Positions 41,940 through 50,683 of a stretch of 55,152 nt of DNA are shown here, piece after piece (the stretch's first letter is position 1; each line of letters begins with the position of its first letter). Source of the DNA: Ilumatobacteraceae bacterium. GTDB taxonomy: Bacteria > Actinomycetota > Acidimicrobiia > Acidimicrobiales > Ilumatobacteraceae. Position numbers and translations under genes: made by a program. The stretch is taken from contig JAHENF010000002.1 in assembly GCA_024643255.1 (NCBI GenBank), positions 1 to 55,152 on the forward strand, written 5' to 3'. The notes beneath the pieces are model-generated. The model was not told the DNA's origin and searched no databases. It saw only the letters and a list, made by a program, of their open reading frames with translations.

Positions 41940-42608
41940 GTGAACGAGCACATCGTCATCATCACCGGGGCTTCCCCGATCGGGCCGGACATCGTCGCCC
42001 GCATCCCGCCGGATGCTCTGCTGATCGCCGTCGACGGTGGCCTCGATCACGCAAGGGCGGTCGGTCTGGCGCCGACACATCTCGTCGGAGATCTCGATTC
42101 GGTCACCGACGACAGCTTGGCCTGGGCTGCTCGTCATGCGTCGATCGAACGGCACCCGACCGACAAGGACCTCACCGACACCGAACTGGCACTGGCTCTC
42201 GCAGCGACGTTCGATCCAGAACGCATCACGGTGATCGGTGGCGGCGATCGACTCGACCACACGATCGCAGGTATCGGTGCGCTGGGTTCGCTGAGCGTGA
42301 CCAGCGTGCCGCTCCTCGAGGCGTGGTGGAACAACCAGCACGTCAGCGTCGTGCAGGGTCCCGGGTCTGCGGTGCTCCGACTCGCTCCCGGCTCGACGCT
42401 GTCGCTGCTTGCGCTCCACGGACCGTGCACGAGGGTGACGCTGCGCAACACCCGATGGGAACTCGACGGCGTCGACATCGATCCGGTGATCGGCCTCGGT
42501 GTGAGCAACGAGGTGCCAGACGGCGACCGACCTGTCGACGTCGAGGTCGCCCTGTCGGGCGGCACGCTGACGATCTTCGACGTCCCCGCCGACGAGGCCG
42601 CACGATGA
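41940..42608 (+). CDS. thiN: Thiamine diphosphokinase
   Basis: 222 aa. Active-site motifs AVDGGLDHA, GDLDSVT, DKDLTDTELAL and GGGDRLDHTIAG match thiamine pyrophosphokinases, which convert thiamine and ATP to TPP. GTG start at 41940 with GGAGGA five bases upstream inside the riboswitch; an in-frame ATG at 41922 lies within the aptamer and is not used. Overlaps thiB start (ATGA). With the transporter, it completes uptake and activation of thiamine. Confidence 0.94.
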   Translation: MNEHIVIITGASPIGPDIVARIPPDALLIAVDGGLDHARAVGLAPTHLVGDLDSVTDDSLAWAARHASIERHPTDKDLTDTELALALAATFDPERITVIGGGDRLDHTIAGIGALGSLSVTSVPLLEAWWNNQHVSVVQGPGSAVLRLAPGSTLSLLALHGPCTRVTLRNTRWELDGVDIDPVIGLGVSNEVPDGDRPVDVEVALSGGTLTIFDVPADEAAR

Positions 42609-43795
42609 CGTCCACGACCACTCCTCGGTCCAGCGGTACATCGCCATGGGTGCGGCTGGCCGTGTTCGCCGGCGTCGCTGCCGCACTCATCACCACGAGC
42701 GCCTGCGGCAGCGATGACGCTCCCGCCACCGACTCGGTCGCCGTCGGCCAGCCACCGGCGGTTCCCGGCACTGGTGACACCACGGCGACGACGGAATCGA
42801 CGAGTGGTGAGACCGTCACGCTCGTCACCTACGACTCGTTCCCCGAATCCGACACGACGCTCAACGACGCGCTCGCGTCGTTCACGGCACAGACGGGGAT
42901 CGGCGTCGACATCCTCGTGGCCGGAGATGCCGGCACGATGCTGTCGAAGGCCTCGCTCACCGCCGGGAATCCCGAGGGTGACGTCATGTGGGGCGTCGAC
43001 AACACGCTGCTGTCACGAGCGGTCGCCGACGGCGTGTTCGAGCCGTACGTCGCATCAGGCATCGCCAACGGATCGATCGCCGTCGACGACGCGTTCACGT
43101 CTCTCGTCCCGAACGGAGAGGCGACGCCGGTGGACTACGGCGACGTGTGCGTCAACTACGACATCGGCTGGTTCGCCGAGCGTGGCCTGGCACCGCCGAC
43201 CACGCTCGACGACCTCATCGATCCCGCCTACGCCGGCATGCTCGTCGTCGAGAATCCGGCGACGTCATCCCCAGGGCTCGCGTTCCTGCTCGCCACGATC
43301 GAGGAGTACGGGCTCGATGGGTGGCAGGACTACTGGCGTGCGCTCGGCGCCAACGGCCTCGAGGTCGTCGACAGCTGGACGCAGGCGTACTACGAGCGGT
43401 TCAGCTGGGCAGGAGGCGGACCGACGCCGATGGTGGTGAGCTACGGATCGAGCCCACCGGCCGAAGTGATCTTCGCCGACCCTCCCCGCACGGATTCGCC
43501 GACCGGCGTCGTCGAGAGCACCTGTTTCCGCCAGGTCGAGTTCGCCGGCGTCCTGCGCGGCACCGACTCACCGGCGGCCGCCCGCCGACTGGTCGACTTC
43601 CTCGTCGGCGAGGAGTTCCAGCGTGAACTTCCGCTCAACCTGTTCGTGTACCCCACGAACCAAGCGGTCGAGTTGCCGCAGGAGTTCGTCGACTTCGCGG
43701 TCGTGCCCACGACGTCGCGATCGTTGGATCCTGCGGTGATCGACGCCAACCGATCGACGTGGATCGACGAGTGGACGGGGTTGGTGCTCGGGTGA
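42605..43795 (+). CDS. thiB: Thiamine ABC transporter substrate-binding lipoprotein
   Basis: 396 aa. Lipoprotein signal with Cys in TTSACGS (~35), then a Ser/Thr-rich spacer and a solute-binding domain: VTLVTYDSFP, MWGVDNTLLSRAV, DYGDVCVNYD, TSSPGLAFLLAT and SYGSSPPAEVI, which align with ThiB/TbpA pocket regions. The start overlaps the thiN stop (ATGA) and its stop overlaps thiP (GTGA). Confidence 0.92.
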   Translation: MTSTTTPRSSGTSPWVRLAVFAGVAAALITTSACGSDDAPATDSVAVGQPPAVPGTGDTTATTESTSGETVTLVTYDSFPESDTTLNDALASFTAQTGIGVDILVAGDAGTMLSKASLTAGNPEGDVMWGVDNTLLSRAVADGVFEPYVASGIANGSIAVDDAFTSLVPNGEATPVDYGDVCVNYDIGWFAERGLAPPTTLDDLIDPAYAGMLVVENPATSSPGLAFLLATIEEYGLDGWQDYWRALGANGLEVVDSWTQAYYERFSWAGGGPTPMVVSYGSSPPAEVIFADPPRTDSPTGVVESTCFRQVEFAGVLRGTDSPAAARRLVDFLVGEEFQRELPLNLFVYPTNQAVELPQEFVDFAVVPTTSRSLDPAVIDANRSTWIDEWTGLVLG

Positions 43796-45396
43796 ACCGA
43801 CTGCCGCGATGGCTCGTCGCGGCGCTGGCGGTCGTGCCCGCCGTCGGCCTCGCGGTGTTCTACCTGTGGCCGTTCGCCACGCTGGTGGTCGCGGCCCTCG
43901 ACGCCGACGCGCTCACCGACACGCTCGGGCGATCCCAGACCTGGAAGGTCGTCTGGTTCACGCTGTGGCAGGCGGTGGCGTCGACCGCCGTGACCATCAC
44001 CGTCGGAATGATCCCTGCCTACGTCGTCGCCCGGTTCGACTTCCGCGGTCGCAGCGTGCTCGTCGGCCTGCTCACGGCGACGTTCGTCCTGCCGACCGTG
44101 GTGATGGGCGCCGCGTTCCTGGCGCTGCTGCCCGACTCACTCGAACGCACCGTCTGGGCGGTGATCGGCGCCCACGTGGCATTCAACGTGGCGGTCGTCG
44201 TGAGGATCGTGGGGGCACTGTGGGAACACCTGCCGACCGACATGGAGTACGCCGCAGCGACCCTCGGAGCGTCGCGATTGCAGATCGCATCCAGGATCTC
44301 CCTCCCGCTGATCCGACCCGCGATCACGGCCGCCGCGACGATCGTGTTCCTCTTCACGTTCACCTCGTTCGGCGTCATCCGGATCCTCGGCGCACCGGGG
44401 ACGCGCACGATCGAGGTCGAAGTGTGGCGCCGCGCCACGCAACTCGGCGACATCGGCGGCGCCACCGTGCTCGCACTGCTCCAGTTGGCGGTGCTCGGCG
44501 TCGTCCTCGTGTGGTCGACGATGGCGCAGCGACGCCACAGCCGGTCGCTGGCGATGGGGCCGGCCGCGCTGCGCCGCCGCGCGCGGACCCGAGGCGAGCG
44601 ACGGTTCGTCGCAGCGGCCGCCGGATCCACCGCGCTGATTGCGATCGTGCCGCTCGCAGCGCTCGTCGTGCGGTCGTTCTCGACGCCCGACGGGTGGTCC
44701 GCGAACGCCTGGACACATCTGGGGCGAACCGAGGTGCGGCCCGGCCTCCGCGTCGGTGTCGACCCTGTCGACGCGATCGCCAACTCACTGATCAACGCCG
44801 CGTGGGCGACCCTGTTCGCCGTCACGATCGGAGCACTCGCCAGCCTTGCCATCACCGCCGCGAAGCGTCATGGACGTCTGATCGATGGCGGCCTGATGCT
44901 CCCGCTCGGTACGTCGGCGGTCACGATCGGGCTCGGCATGTTGATCACGTTCGACGTCGCACCGGTCGATTGGCGGGCGTCGTGGTGGCTGGTCCCCGTC
45001 GGCCACGCCCTCGTCGCCGTCCCCTTCGTCGTGCGCGTCTGCGTCGGCGTGTTGAGGTCGGTCGACCCGGCGATGACCGATGCGGCCGCGACGCTCGGCG
45101 CCCCGCCGATCCGCGCCTGGTGGTCGACCGTCGTGCCATATCTCTGGCAGCCGCTCCGTGTCGGCGCAGCGCTGGCCGCGGCGATCTCGCTCGGGGAGTT
45201 CGGTGCCACCAGCTTCCTGTCACGCTCGGGCGGCGAGACGCTGCCGATCGCCATCGAACAACTGCTCGGCCGCACCGGGACGACGCTGCAAGCCCAGGGG
45301 TACGTGCTCGCGACGATGCTCGCGACGCTCACGGTGGTGCTGGTCGTCGCGGTCGAGCAGAGCGAGGCAGCGCCGCAGCGAATGGTCGGTCCATGA
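43792..45396 (+). CDS. thiP: Thiamine ABC transporter permease
   Basis: 534 aa, about 12 membrane helices in two homologous halves, each with an EAA-like coupling loop (YAAATLGASRLQIASRISLPLI and DAAATLGAPPIRAWWSTVVPYL). Length matches ThiP (~536). The GTG start at 43792 overlaps the thiB stop and the stop overlaps thiQ. It forms the channel of the thiamine importer. Confidence 0.93.
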   Translation: MNRLPRWLVAALAVVPAVGLAVFYLWPFATLVVAALDADALTDTLGRSQTWKVVWFTLWQAVASTAVTITVGMIPAYVVARFDFRGRSVLVGLLTATFVLPTVVMGAAFLALLPDSLERTVWAVIGAHVAFNVAVVVRIVGALWEHLPTDMEYAAATLGASRLQIASRISLPLIRPAITAAATIVFLFTFTSFGVIRILGAPGTRTIEVEVWRRATQLGDIGGATVLALLQLAVLGVVLVWSTMAQRRHSRSLAMGPAALRRRARTRGERRFVAAAAGSTALIAIVPLAALVVRSFSTPDGWSANAWTHLGRTEVRPGLRVGVDPVDAIANSLINAAWATLFAVTIGALASLAITAAKRHGRLIDGGLMLPLGTSAVTIGLGMLITFDVAPVDWRASWWLVPVGHALVAVPFVVRVCVGVLRSVDPAMTDAAATLGAPPIRAWWSTVVPYLWQPLRVGAALAAAISLGEFGATSFLSRSGGETLPIAIEQLLGRTGTTLQAQGYVLATMLATLTVVLVVAVEQSEAAPQRMVGP

Positions 45397-46025
45397 GCTC
45401 GCTCGACGTGACCGACGTCCGAGTGGCCTTCGGTGAGGTCGTCGTCCTCGACGGCGTGTCGCTGCACATCGCCGGCAACGAATCCGTCGCGCTGTTGGGT
45501 CCGTCGGGGAGCGGCAAGAGCACATTGCTGCGCGTGATCGCCGGCATCGTGGCGCCCGACGCCGGCACCGTGGTCGTCGACGGGATCGATGTCACCGCCG
45601 TCGCGACACATCGGCGCGGGATCGGCATGGTGTTCCAGGACAACCAGTTGTTCCCCCATCTGTCGACGTTGGACAACGTCACCTTCGGCCCACTGATGGC
45701 GGGCAAGCCCAAGCGCGACCGCCGCGAGATCGGGCAGCGGTGGCTCGACCGTGTGGGACTCGCCGGCTTCGATGATCGAAACGTCACCGAGTTGTCCGGT
45801 GGCGAGGCCAAGCGAGTGGCGCTCGCACGCGCGCTCGCGGCCGAGCCGGCCGTCGTCCTGCTCGACGAGCCCCTCACCGGCCTCGATCGAGAACTGCACG
45901 ATCGCCTCGCGGTCGACCTCGCGGAACTGCTGCGAACCGTCACGACGCTGCTCGTCACCCACGATCCCGACGAAGCCGCCGTCGTCGCCGACCGCACGGT
46001 CCTGCTGGCGGACCTCGTCGGCTGA
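45393..46025 (+). CDS. thiQ: Thiamine ABC transporter ATP-binding protein
   Basis: 210 aa. Walker A GPSGSGKST (~36), Q-loop MVFQDNQLFPHLST, signature LSGGEAKRVALARAL, Walker B VVLLDEPLTGLD and switch His in LVTHDPDEA. ATPase of the ThiBPQ importer. Start at 45393 overlaps the thiP stop (ATGA). Last gene of the riboswitch operon; a 69-base gap with a weak hairpin follows. Confidence 0.93.
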   Translation: MSSLDVTDVRVAFGEVVVLDGVSLHIAGNESVALLGPSGSGKSTLLRVIAGIVAPDAGTVVVDGIDVTAVATHRRGIGMVFQDNQLFPHLSTLDNVTFGPLMAGKPKRDRREIGQRWLDRVGLAGFDDRNVTELSGGEAKRVALARALAAEPAVVLLDEPLTGLDRELHDRLAVDLAELLRTVTTLLVTHDPDEAAVVADRTVLLADLVG

Positions 46026-46094
46026 CACCGAGCTGTCACAAGACTCGACAGCGCGTGCATTCCGATCACGCGGTCTCGTCGCCCACTGCGGTTC

Positions 46095-46370
46095 ATGAAC
46101 GCCAGTGCACGTGCCGAACTCCTTCGCGAACGGGCCCGACACCTGCGTGAGCTCGCCGACACGATCGAGTCGCTGCCGGTGATGCGGCTGGATCGCCATG
46201 CGGACGACGGCACCTGGCGCGGCCCCCGTCCGTCGCTGTGCCGATCGACGCTCGCCGTCAACCAGCAGCAGTTACACGGTGCCGCGGACGACCTGCGCCT
46301 CCACGCGTACCGGTTCGAGCAACAGGCGTCCGAGATCGAGGTCCTGTCGCGGTTCGGCATGGCGGGCTGA
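46095..46370 (+). CDS. WXG100-like small helical protein
   Basis: 91 aa, two long amphipathic helices joined by a turn containing WRG (GTWRGPR, ~41), the WXG pattern of ESX-type substrates. The second helix is LHGAADDLRLHAYRFEQQASEIE. No signal peptide, as expected for type VII substrates. It ends 11 bases before the large unknown gene, so the two are likely co-expressed. No secretion ATPase (EccC) lies in the window, so a type VII link is inference. Confidence 0.7.
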   Translation: MNASARAELLRERARHLRELADTIESLPVMRLDRHADDGTWRGPRPSLCRSTLAVNQQQLHGAADDLRLHAYRFEQQASEIEVLSRFGMAG

Positions 46371-46381
46371 CGGGCGCCGGC

Positions 46382-48016
46382 GTGGAGACGGGATACGACC
46401 TGGCGCTCGTGCGGGCGCTGGGGCATCGCACCACCGAAGCGATCGAGGAGCTCCGCTCGATCCGATCCGACGATCCGGCCGCTGCTGAAGCGTTGCGCGC
46501 CGTCAAACTCACGAGACGCAACCTGGAGGACATCTGGATGCCGGCCATCCGCAGAATCGAGCACAGCGACGCGATGCTGTCGTGGGTCGGCACCCAGCTC
46601 GATCTCGGTTCGTTGATCGTCGTCCGCGCGCCGGGTGCGGGAACGCAGTGCGACTGGACCCCGCTGAGCCCTATGACCGACGACCAACTCATCGGTCAGC
46701 TGCGTTGGGCCGACCGACGCGGGGCAGCGCTCGATCTCGACACGCTTGCCCGCGAGACCGCCACGCGGGTGGAGCACGACCCCAGCTTCGGCGACCGCCT
46801 CGTCGCGCTGGCCCCGACGATTCCGTCGATCGCGTCGTTGACCTCCCGAGCCGACTTCCCGGCGCCGTTCCTGGCAGGCATCGTGACCGCGATGATGTGG
46901 CCGCACGGCCCCCAGGCCACCGCCGATCTCGACGGCTTCGCCGCGGCGTTGTCGACTGCGCTGGCGGCCCTCGTCGACGACCCTGGCGCGTGTCTCGACC
47001 TCCTGCTCGATCCCGCGGTGCTGTTCGGATTGGCGAGCTGGGAACGTCTCGATCCCGACGTGGTCACCGAGTTCACGCTCAGCGCGCTCCACAGCGCAGT
47101 GGTCGAGGACGGCGCTCGCCTCAGCGACGGCTACCGCGTGCTCGAAACGCTCACCACGATCACGAATGGCCCGCTCGACGACGGCATCGAACCCGGACTC
47201 GCCCTCGGGGTCGCCGCGTCGATGGCCGGCTACATCGAGACACTGGCGCCCGCGATCCGTCTCGAGGACTCCTACCCGGTGCTGGTCGTCGACGAGCAGC
47301 GTGGCATCGAGATCGAACTCGGGACGTACGACGACCTCGTCGACCTGTTCGGCGCGCTCCTGCGTGATGGCCCGGCCCAGGCCGCACTCGGCGCCGTGCT
47401 CGGCGCCTACACGACAACCATCGTGACCGAGCTCGGCGGTGACATCGCCAACCGGCCGGGACTCGAGTACGTCACACGGTTCGCCGATCTCGTCGGTGAT
47501 GCGTCCCGCGCGGAGCAGGCCGAGCTCGTGGTGGAGGCTGCCGCCGAGCAAACGCGCCGTCGGCAGCTGGGCGCGGTGATCGGTTTCGGCGTCACGGCGG
47601 CGATGACACTCGGCGGCGCGGGGTCGTTGGCCCGGGCGTTGACCTCGCGGGCGATCACGCTGGCGACCGAGTTCGCCGGGCGCGTCGGCGTCGCCGAGCT
47701 CCCCACCGGGCGGATCCCGGCCTTCACACACGACCTGATCACCGTCGAGGCCCTGCGGATCGTCAGCACCGACCGCGACGAACGCCGGCGGGCCGGTCTC
47801 TCGTCCGTGTCGCGATCGGACTGGCACGAGATCTCGGGCCGCCTCGACCGGATCGACGCGGCCGACGACGAGTCGGATCGAACGACGTACCTCCTTCGCC
47901 TCGACCGCTGGATCGAGGCCGAGGTGCCGGTCCTCGCCGGCTACCTCAACCGCATCCGATCGGTGCCGGGCATGGACGAGCTCACCGAGGGTCGCCCAGC
48001 CGTCCGGGCGGACTAG
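46382..48016 (+). CDS. Large unknown protein paired with the WXG-like gene (DUF6571-like?)
   Basis: 544 aa. The N-terminal ~70 residues form a helical hairpin (ALGHRTTEAIEELRSIR, LTRRNLEDIWMPAIRRIEH), followed by a long Ala/Leu/Asp-rich helical body of about 300 residues and a hydrophobic segment (QLGAVIGFGVTAAMTLGGAG, ~400-420). The last ~120 residues are a distinct charged domain. The body resembles actinobacterial DUF6571-type PPE-partner proteins as I remember them; this is tentative. GTG at 46382 chosen. Neither a catalytic motif nor an immunity gene was recognised, so toxin identity is not supported. Confidence 0.62.
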   Translation: METGYDLALVRALGHRTTEAIEELRSIRSDDPAAAEALRAVKLTRRNLEDIWMPAIRRIEHSDAMLSWVGTQLDLGSLIVVRAPGAGTQCDWTPLSPMTDDQLIGQLRWADRRGAALDLDTLARETATRVEHDPSFGDRLVALAPTIPSIASLTSRADFPAPFLAGIVTAMMWPHGPQATADLDGFAAALSTALAALVDDPGACLDLLLDPAVLFGLASWERLDPDVVTEFTLSALHSAVVEDGARLSDGYRVLETLTTITNGPLDDGIEPGLALGVAASMAGYIETLAPAIRLEDSYPVLVVDEQRGIEIELGTYDDLVDLFGALLRDGPAQAALGAVLGAYTTTIVTELGGDIANRPGLEYVTRFADLVGDASRAEQAELVVEAAAEQTRRRQLGAVIGFGVTAAMTLGGAGSLARALTSRAITLATEFAGRVGVAELPTGRIPAFTHDLITVEALRIVSTDRDERRRAGLSSVSRSDWHEISGRLDRIDAADDESDRTTYLLRLDRWIEAEVPVLAGYLNRIRSVPGMDELTEGRPAVRAD

Positions 48017-48038
48017 GAGCGACGGCGCGGCGGGGCCT

Positions 48039-48950
48039 TCACGACGGGCGTCGGCGCCTCGTCTCGACCCCGAGGGCCTCGAGTTTGTGCCACGAGCGTT
48101 CGACGATCAGCGGGTAGGTGTCGAGGTAGTACGGCAGCGCCGCGCACGCCTGGTTGATCGCCGCTCCTCGACTCCTCGCGAGCGTTGCACCGTCGACGCA
48201 GAGACGTTCGATGAAGTCGTTGCGCGACCGTTCGGTGAACAGGTCCGACCACACCACCTGCACGTCGACGGCCGGGTCCCCCACGCAGGCCGACCCCCAG
48301 TCGACCAACCCGATGAGCCGGTCGTCTCGAACGAGGCAGTTCCCCTCGAGGTCGCCGTGGACCCAGACCGGGTCGTCGACATGCCGATCAGCATCCATGG
48401 CCGCCTGCCAGATCTCGGTCGCAGCGTCGACGTCGATGAGGTCGCCGGCCGATGCGATCGCCGCCCGCGTCGCGGCGTCGTACTCACCGATCGGCCGAGC
48501 ACGTCCACGAGCCGGCGGCGCATCCTCGACGGGGCATCTCCGGAGCGAATCGACGGTGCCCGCCAGATCGGCGGCGAACTGCAGCGGATCGCCGAGGAAC
48601 CCTGGTGCCGCGCCCCGCCCCTCGATCCAGCGATGCACGGCCCACTGGAACGGGTACCCGTGGGCCGGCTCGCCCACCGCCACCGGCTCCGGCACCTCGA
48701 TCGGCAACCGTGGTGCGAGCTTCGGCAACCAGACGGCCTCGAGCCCGACCTGTCGCTGCGCCCAGTCGATGCGGGGGAACCGCACGACAAAGTCACCACC
48801 CAGCCGCCAGATCGCGTTGTCGGTTCCCCACGGCTCGACGATCGCCAACGGCAAGTGAGCGAATTCGGGCAACTGCGCGAGGAGACGTCGCACGAGCTGT
48901 TCGTCGACGTCGACCTCGTCGTCGTGCATCCGCGGGGCCGCGCGGGGCAT
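48039..48950 (-). CDS. Aminoglycoside-phosphotransferase-like (APH) kinase
   Basis: 303 aa. APH-fold motifs: HGDLEGNCLV (catalytic Asp) and the DWGSACVGDPAVD metal-binding block. Related proteins phosphorylate small molecules or are of unknown function; antibiotic resistance cannot be inferred. The ATG at 48950 overlaps the stop of the next gene upstream by one base (TGATG), so translation is probably coupled. Confidence 0.88.
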   Translation of the reverse strand: MPRAAPRMHDDEVDVDEQLVRRLLAQLPEFAHLPLAIVEPWGTDNAIWRLGGDFVVRFPRIDWAQRQVGLEAVWLPKLAPRLPIEVPEPVAVGEPAHGYPFQWAVHRWIEGRGAAPGFLGDPLQFAADLAGTVDSLRRCPVEDAPPARGRARPIGEYDAATRAAIASAGDLIDVDAATEIWQAAMDADRHVDDPVWVHGDLEGNCLVRDDRLIGLVDWGSACVGDPAVDVQVVWSDLFTERSRNDFIERLCVDGATLARSRGAAINQACAALPYYLDTYPLIVERSWHKLEALGVETRRRRPS

Positions 48951-49615
48951 CAGTAGATGCCGGCGGGTTCGAGCCCGTCGATCGTCGTGCGCCCCATCAA
49001 CCACGAGAGTCGATCTGACGGGACAGCGGCGAGCGCGAGGAACGGAAGTGTGGTCAGACCCATCGGCTGGCGCGCCGCCCAGAGCATGCTCATTCGGCGG
49101 GTCTCCTCACGGACATAGGCGTCGGGAAGATCACCGAACCCGTACCCGAACCCGAGGTCGGCGTGGTGGATCGCCACCTCACGAAGGCGCAGGAACGGCA
49201 GGTCGGAGATCGCCACGTCGCCGCCCATCGATGCGCCGACGCCGTCCCACGTGGGCATCGACGCCCACCTGGCCTCCAACGCCTCGATCGACTGCCGCAG
49301 GTCGGCCAGCTGTTCGCCGGCTGGTCGCGTCGCCCCCTGTTCGATCCCGCTGTTGCGCTGCTCGCGCCCGCCCGGATACTGCACGCCGACGGCGCCGTGT
49401 GCTGCAGCCTCGAGCATCAACAGGTGGCCGTCGCCACTGTGCGTGATGTGTGTCAGCACATGCCCGACGGTCCAGTCGGGAAGCAACGACGACGCCGTCA
49501 CGTCGAGGCCGTCCGTTGCGACGAGACCCTCGATCGACGCGAGCAGCCGTCGGTGCTCGTCGGTCGCCACGGCGATCCACCGCTCGCGATCCGTTGCGTC
49601 CCGGTCGGCCGTCAT
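48950..49615 (-). CDS. Maleylpyruvate-isomerase-family, mycothiol-dependent-type protein
   Basis: 221 aa with the DinB/MDMPI fold: HVLTHITHSGDGH and EVAIHHADLGFGY hold the metal-ligand His residues, and the N-terminal helix includes VATDEHRRLLASIEGL. Family members use mycothiol with a metal in isomerisation or transfer reactions; the substrate is unknown. This supports an actinobacterial origin. Start at 49615; divergent from gnd. Confidence 0.86.
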   Translation of the reverse strand: MTADRDATDRERWIAVATDEHRRLLASIEGLVATDGLDVTASSLLPDWTVGHVLTHITHSGDGHLLMLEAAAHGAVGVQYPGGREQRNSGIEQGATRPAGEQLADLRQSIEALEARWASMPTWDGVGASMGGDVAISDLPFLRLREVAIHHADLGFGYGFGDLPDAYVREETRRMSMLWAARQPMGLTTLPFLALAAVPSDRLSWLMGRTTIDGLEPAGIY

Positions 49616-49657
49616 TCCCGGAGCGTAGACCCGGGCGCAGCGTGGCAGTCTGTGCCC

Positions 49658-50683
49658 ATGCAACTCGGAATGATCGGGCTCGGCCGGATGGGCGCCAACA
49701 TGGTGCGCCGGCTCCAACGCGGCGGACACGACTGCGTCGTCCACGACGTCGACGAAGGAGCGATCGCCGCGCTCGAGGTGGAGCTCGGCGTCGTCGGCGC
49801 TCGCTCCCTCGCCGAGATGGTGACGGCACTCGCCGCACCCCGAGCGATCTGGATCATGGTGCCGGCCGCGTTCGTCGCCACCACCGTCGATGCGCTCGCC
49901 CCGTTGCTCGAACCGGGCGACACGATCATCGACGGTGGCAACTCGTGGTACCGCCACGACGTCGACCGTTCGGGCGCCCTCGCGCCGTCCGACATCCAGT
50001 ACCTCGACGTCGGCACCAGCGGCGGTGTCTTCGGACTCGAACGGGGGTACTGCTTGATGATCGGCGGCCCCGACGCTGCGGTCGAGCGTCTGAGCCCGAT
50101 CTTCGAGACGCTCGCTCCCGGCATCGGCGACACGGAGCGGACACCAGGGCGCACCGCTGCCGAAGCCCCCGAGGAGCACGGCTGGCTGCACTGCGGACCG
50201 AGCGGCGCCGGACACTTCGTGAAGATGGTCCACAACGGCATCGAGTACGGACTGATGGCCGCGTACGCCGAAGGACTCAACGTGCTCGCCAAGGCCGACA
50301 TCGGCGCCGTCGATCACACGGCCGACGCCGAGACCGCGCCACTCGACGCAGCGCAGTACTACCGGTACGACCTCGATCTTGCCCGCATCACCGAGGTGTG
50401 GCGACGTGGCTCGGTGATCAGCTCGTGGCTGCTCGATCTCACCGCCGAGGCGTTCCACGCCGACCCCGAGCTCACCGCCTACGCCGGTGTGGTCAGCGAC
50501 TCCGGCGAGGGTCGCTGGACCATCAACGCCGCGATCGACGAAGGCGTGCCGGTCCCGGTGTTGTCGGCCGCCCTCTACCAACGGTTCTCGTCACGAGGCC
50601 GCTCCGACGTCGCCGATCAGGTGCTGTCGGCGATGCGCGCCGGATTCGGCGGCCACATCGAGCAACGCGACCAGACCCGATGA
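49658..50683 (+). CDS. gnd: 6-phosphogluconate dehydrogenase (short, NAD-type)
   Basis: 341 aa. Rossmann motif GLGRMGANMVRRL, IIDGGNSWYRHD, catalytic Lys in GPSGAGHFVKMVHNGIEYG and a C-terminal domain shorter than in the 470-aa enzyme, typical of the YqeC/GntZ type. Converts 6-phosphogluconate to ribulose-5-phosphate in the pentose phosphate pathway. Its stop overlaps the zwf start (ATGA), so the pathway's two dehydrogenases are co-produced. Confidence 0.93.
   Translation: MQLGMIGLGRMGANMVRRLQRGGHDCVVHDVDEGAIAALEVELGVVGARSLAEMVTALAAPRAIWIMVPAAFVATTVDALAPLLEPGDTIIDGGNSWYRHDVDRSGALAPSDIQYLDVGTSGGVFGLERGYCLMIGGPDAAVERLSPIFETLAPGIGDTERTPGRTAAEAPEEHGWLHCGPSGAGHFVKMVHNGIEYGLMAAYAEGLNVLAKADIGAVDHTADAETAPLDAAQYYRYDLDLARITEVWRRGSVISSWLLDLTAEAFHADPELTAYAGVVSDSGEGRWTINAAIDEGVPVPVLSAALYQRFSSRGRSDVADQVLSAMRAGFGGHIEQRDQTR

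Noticed and set aside
45329-47827. Very long minus-strand open frame (~830 codons) opposite thiQ and the WXG-like region
   Set aside because: Its translation has no domain and consists of low-complexity Arg/Ala/Gly text. The plus-strand genes have clear motifs, so it is a high-GC shadow.
46382-48016. Large protein considered as a polymorphic toxin
   Set aside because: No nuclease, ADP-ribosyltransferase or peptidase motif was recognised in the C-terminal domain and no small immunity-like gene follows; the next gene is a convergent kinase.
48039-48950. APH gene considered as antibiotic resistance
   Set aside because: The kinase motifs only define the fold; linkage to a mycothiol-type protein gives no support for aminoglycoside modification.
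48957-48975. GGTTCGAGCCC-like segment resembling a tRNA T arm
   Set aside because: It lies in the conserved C-terminal codons (GLEPAGIY) of the maleylpyruvate-isomerase-family gene, and no acceptor or anticodon stem surrounds it.
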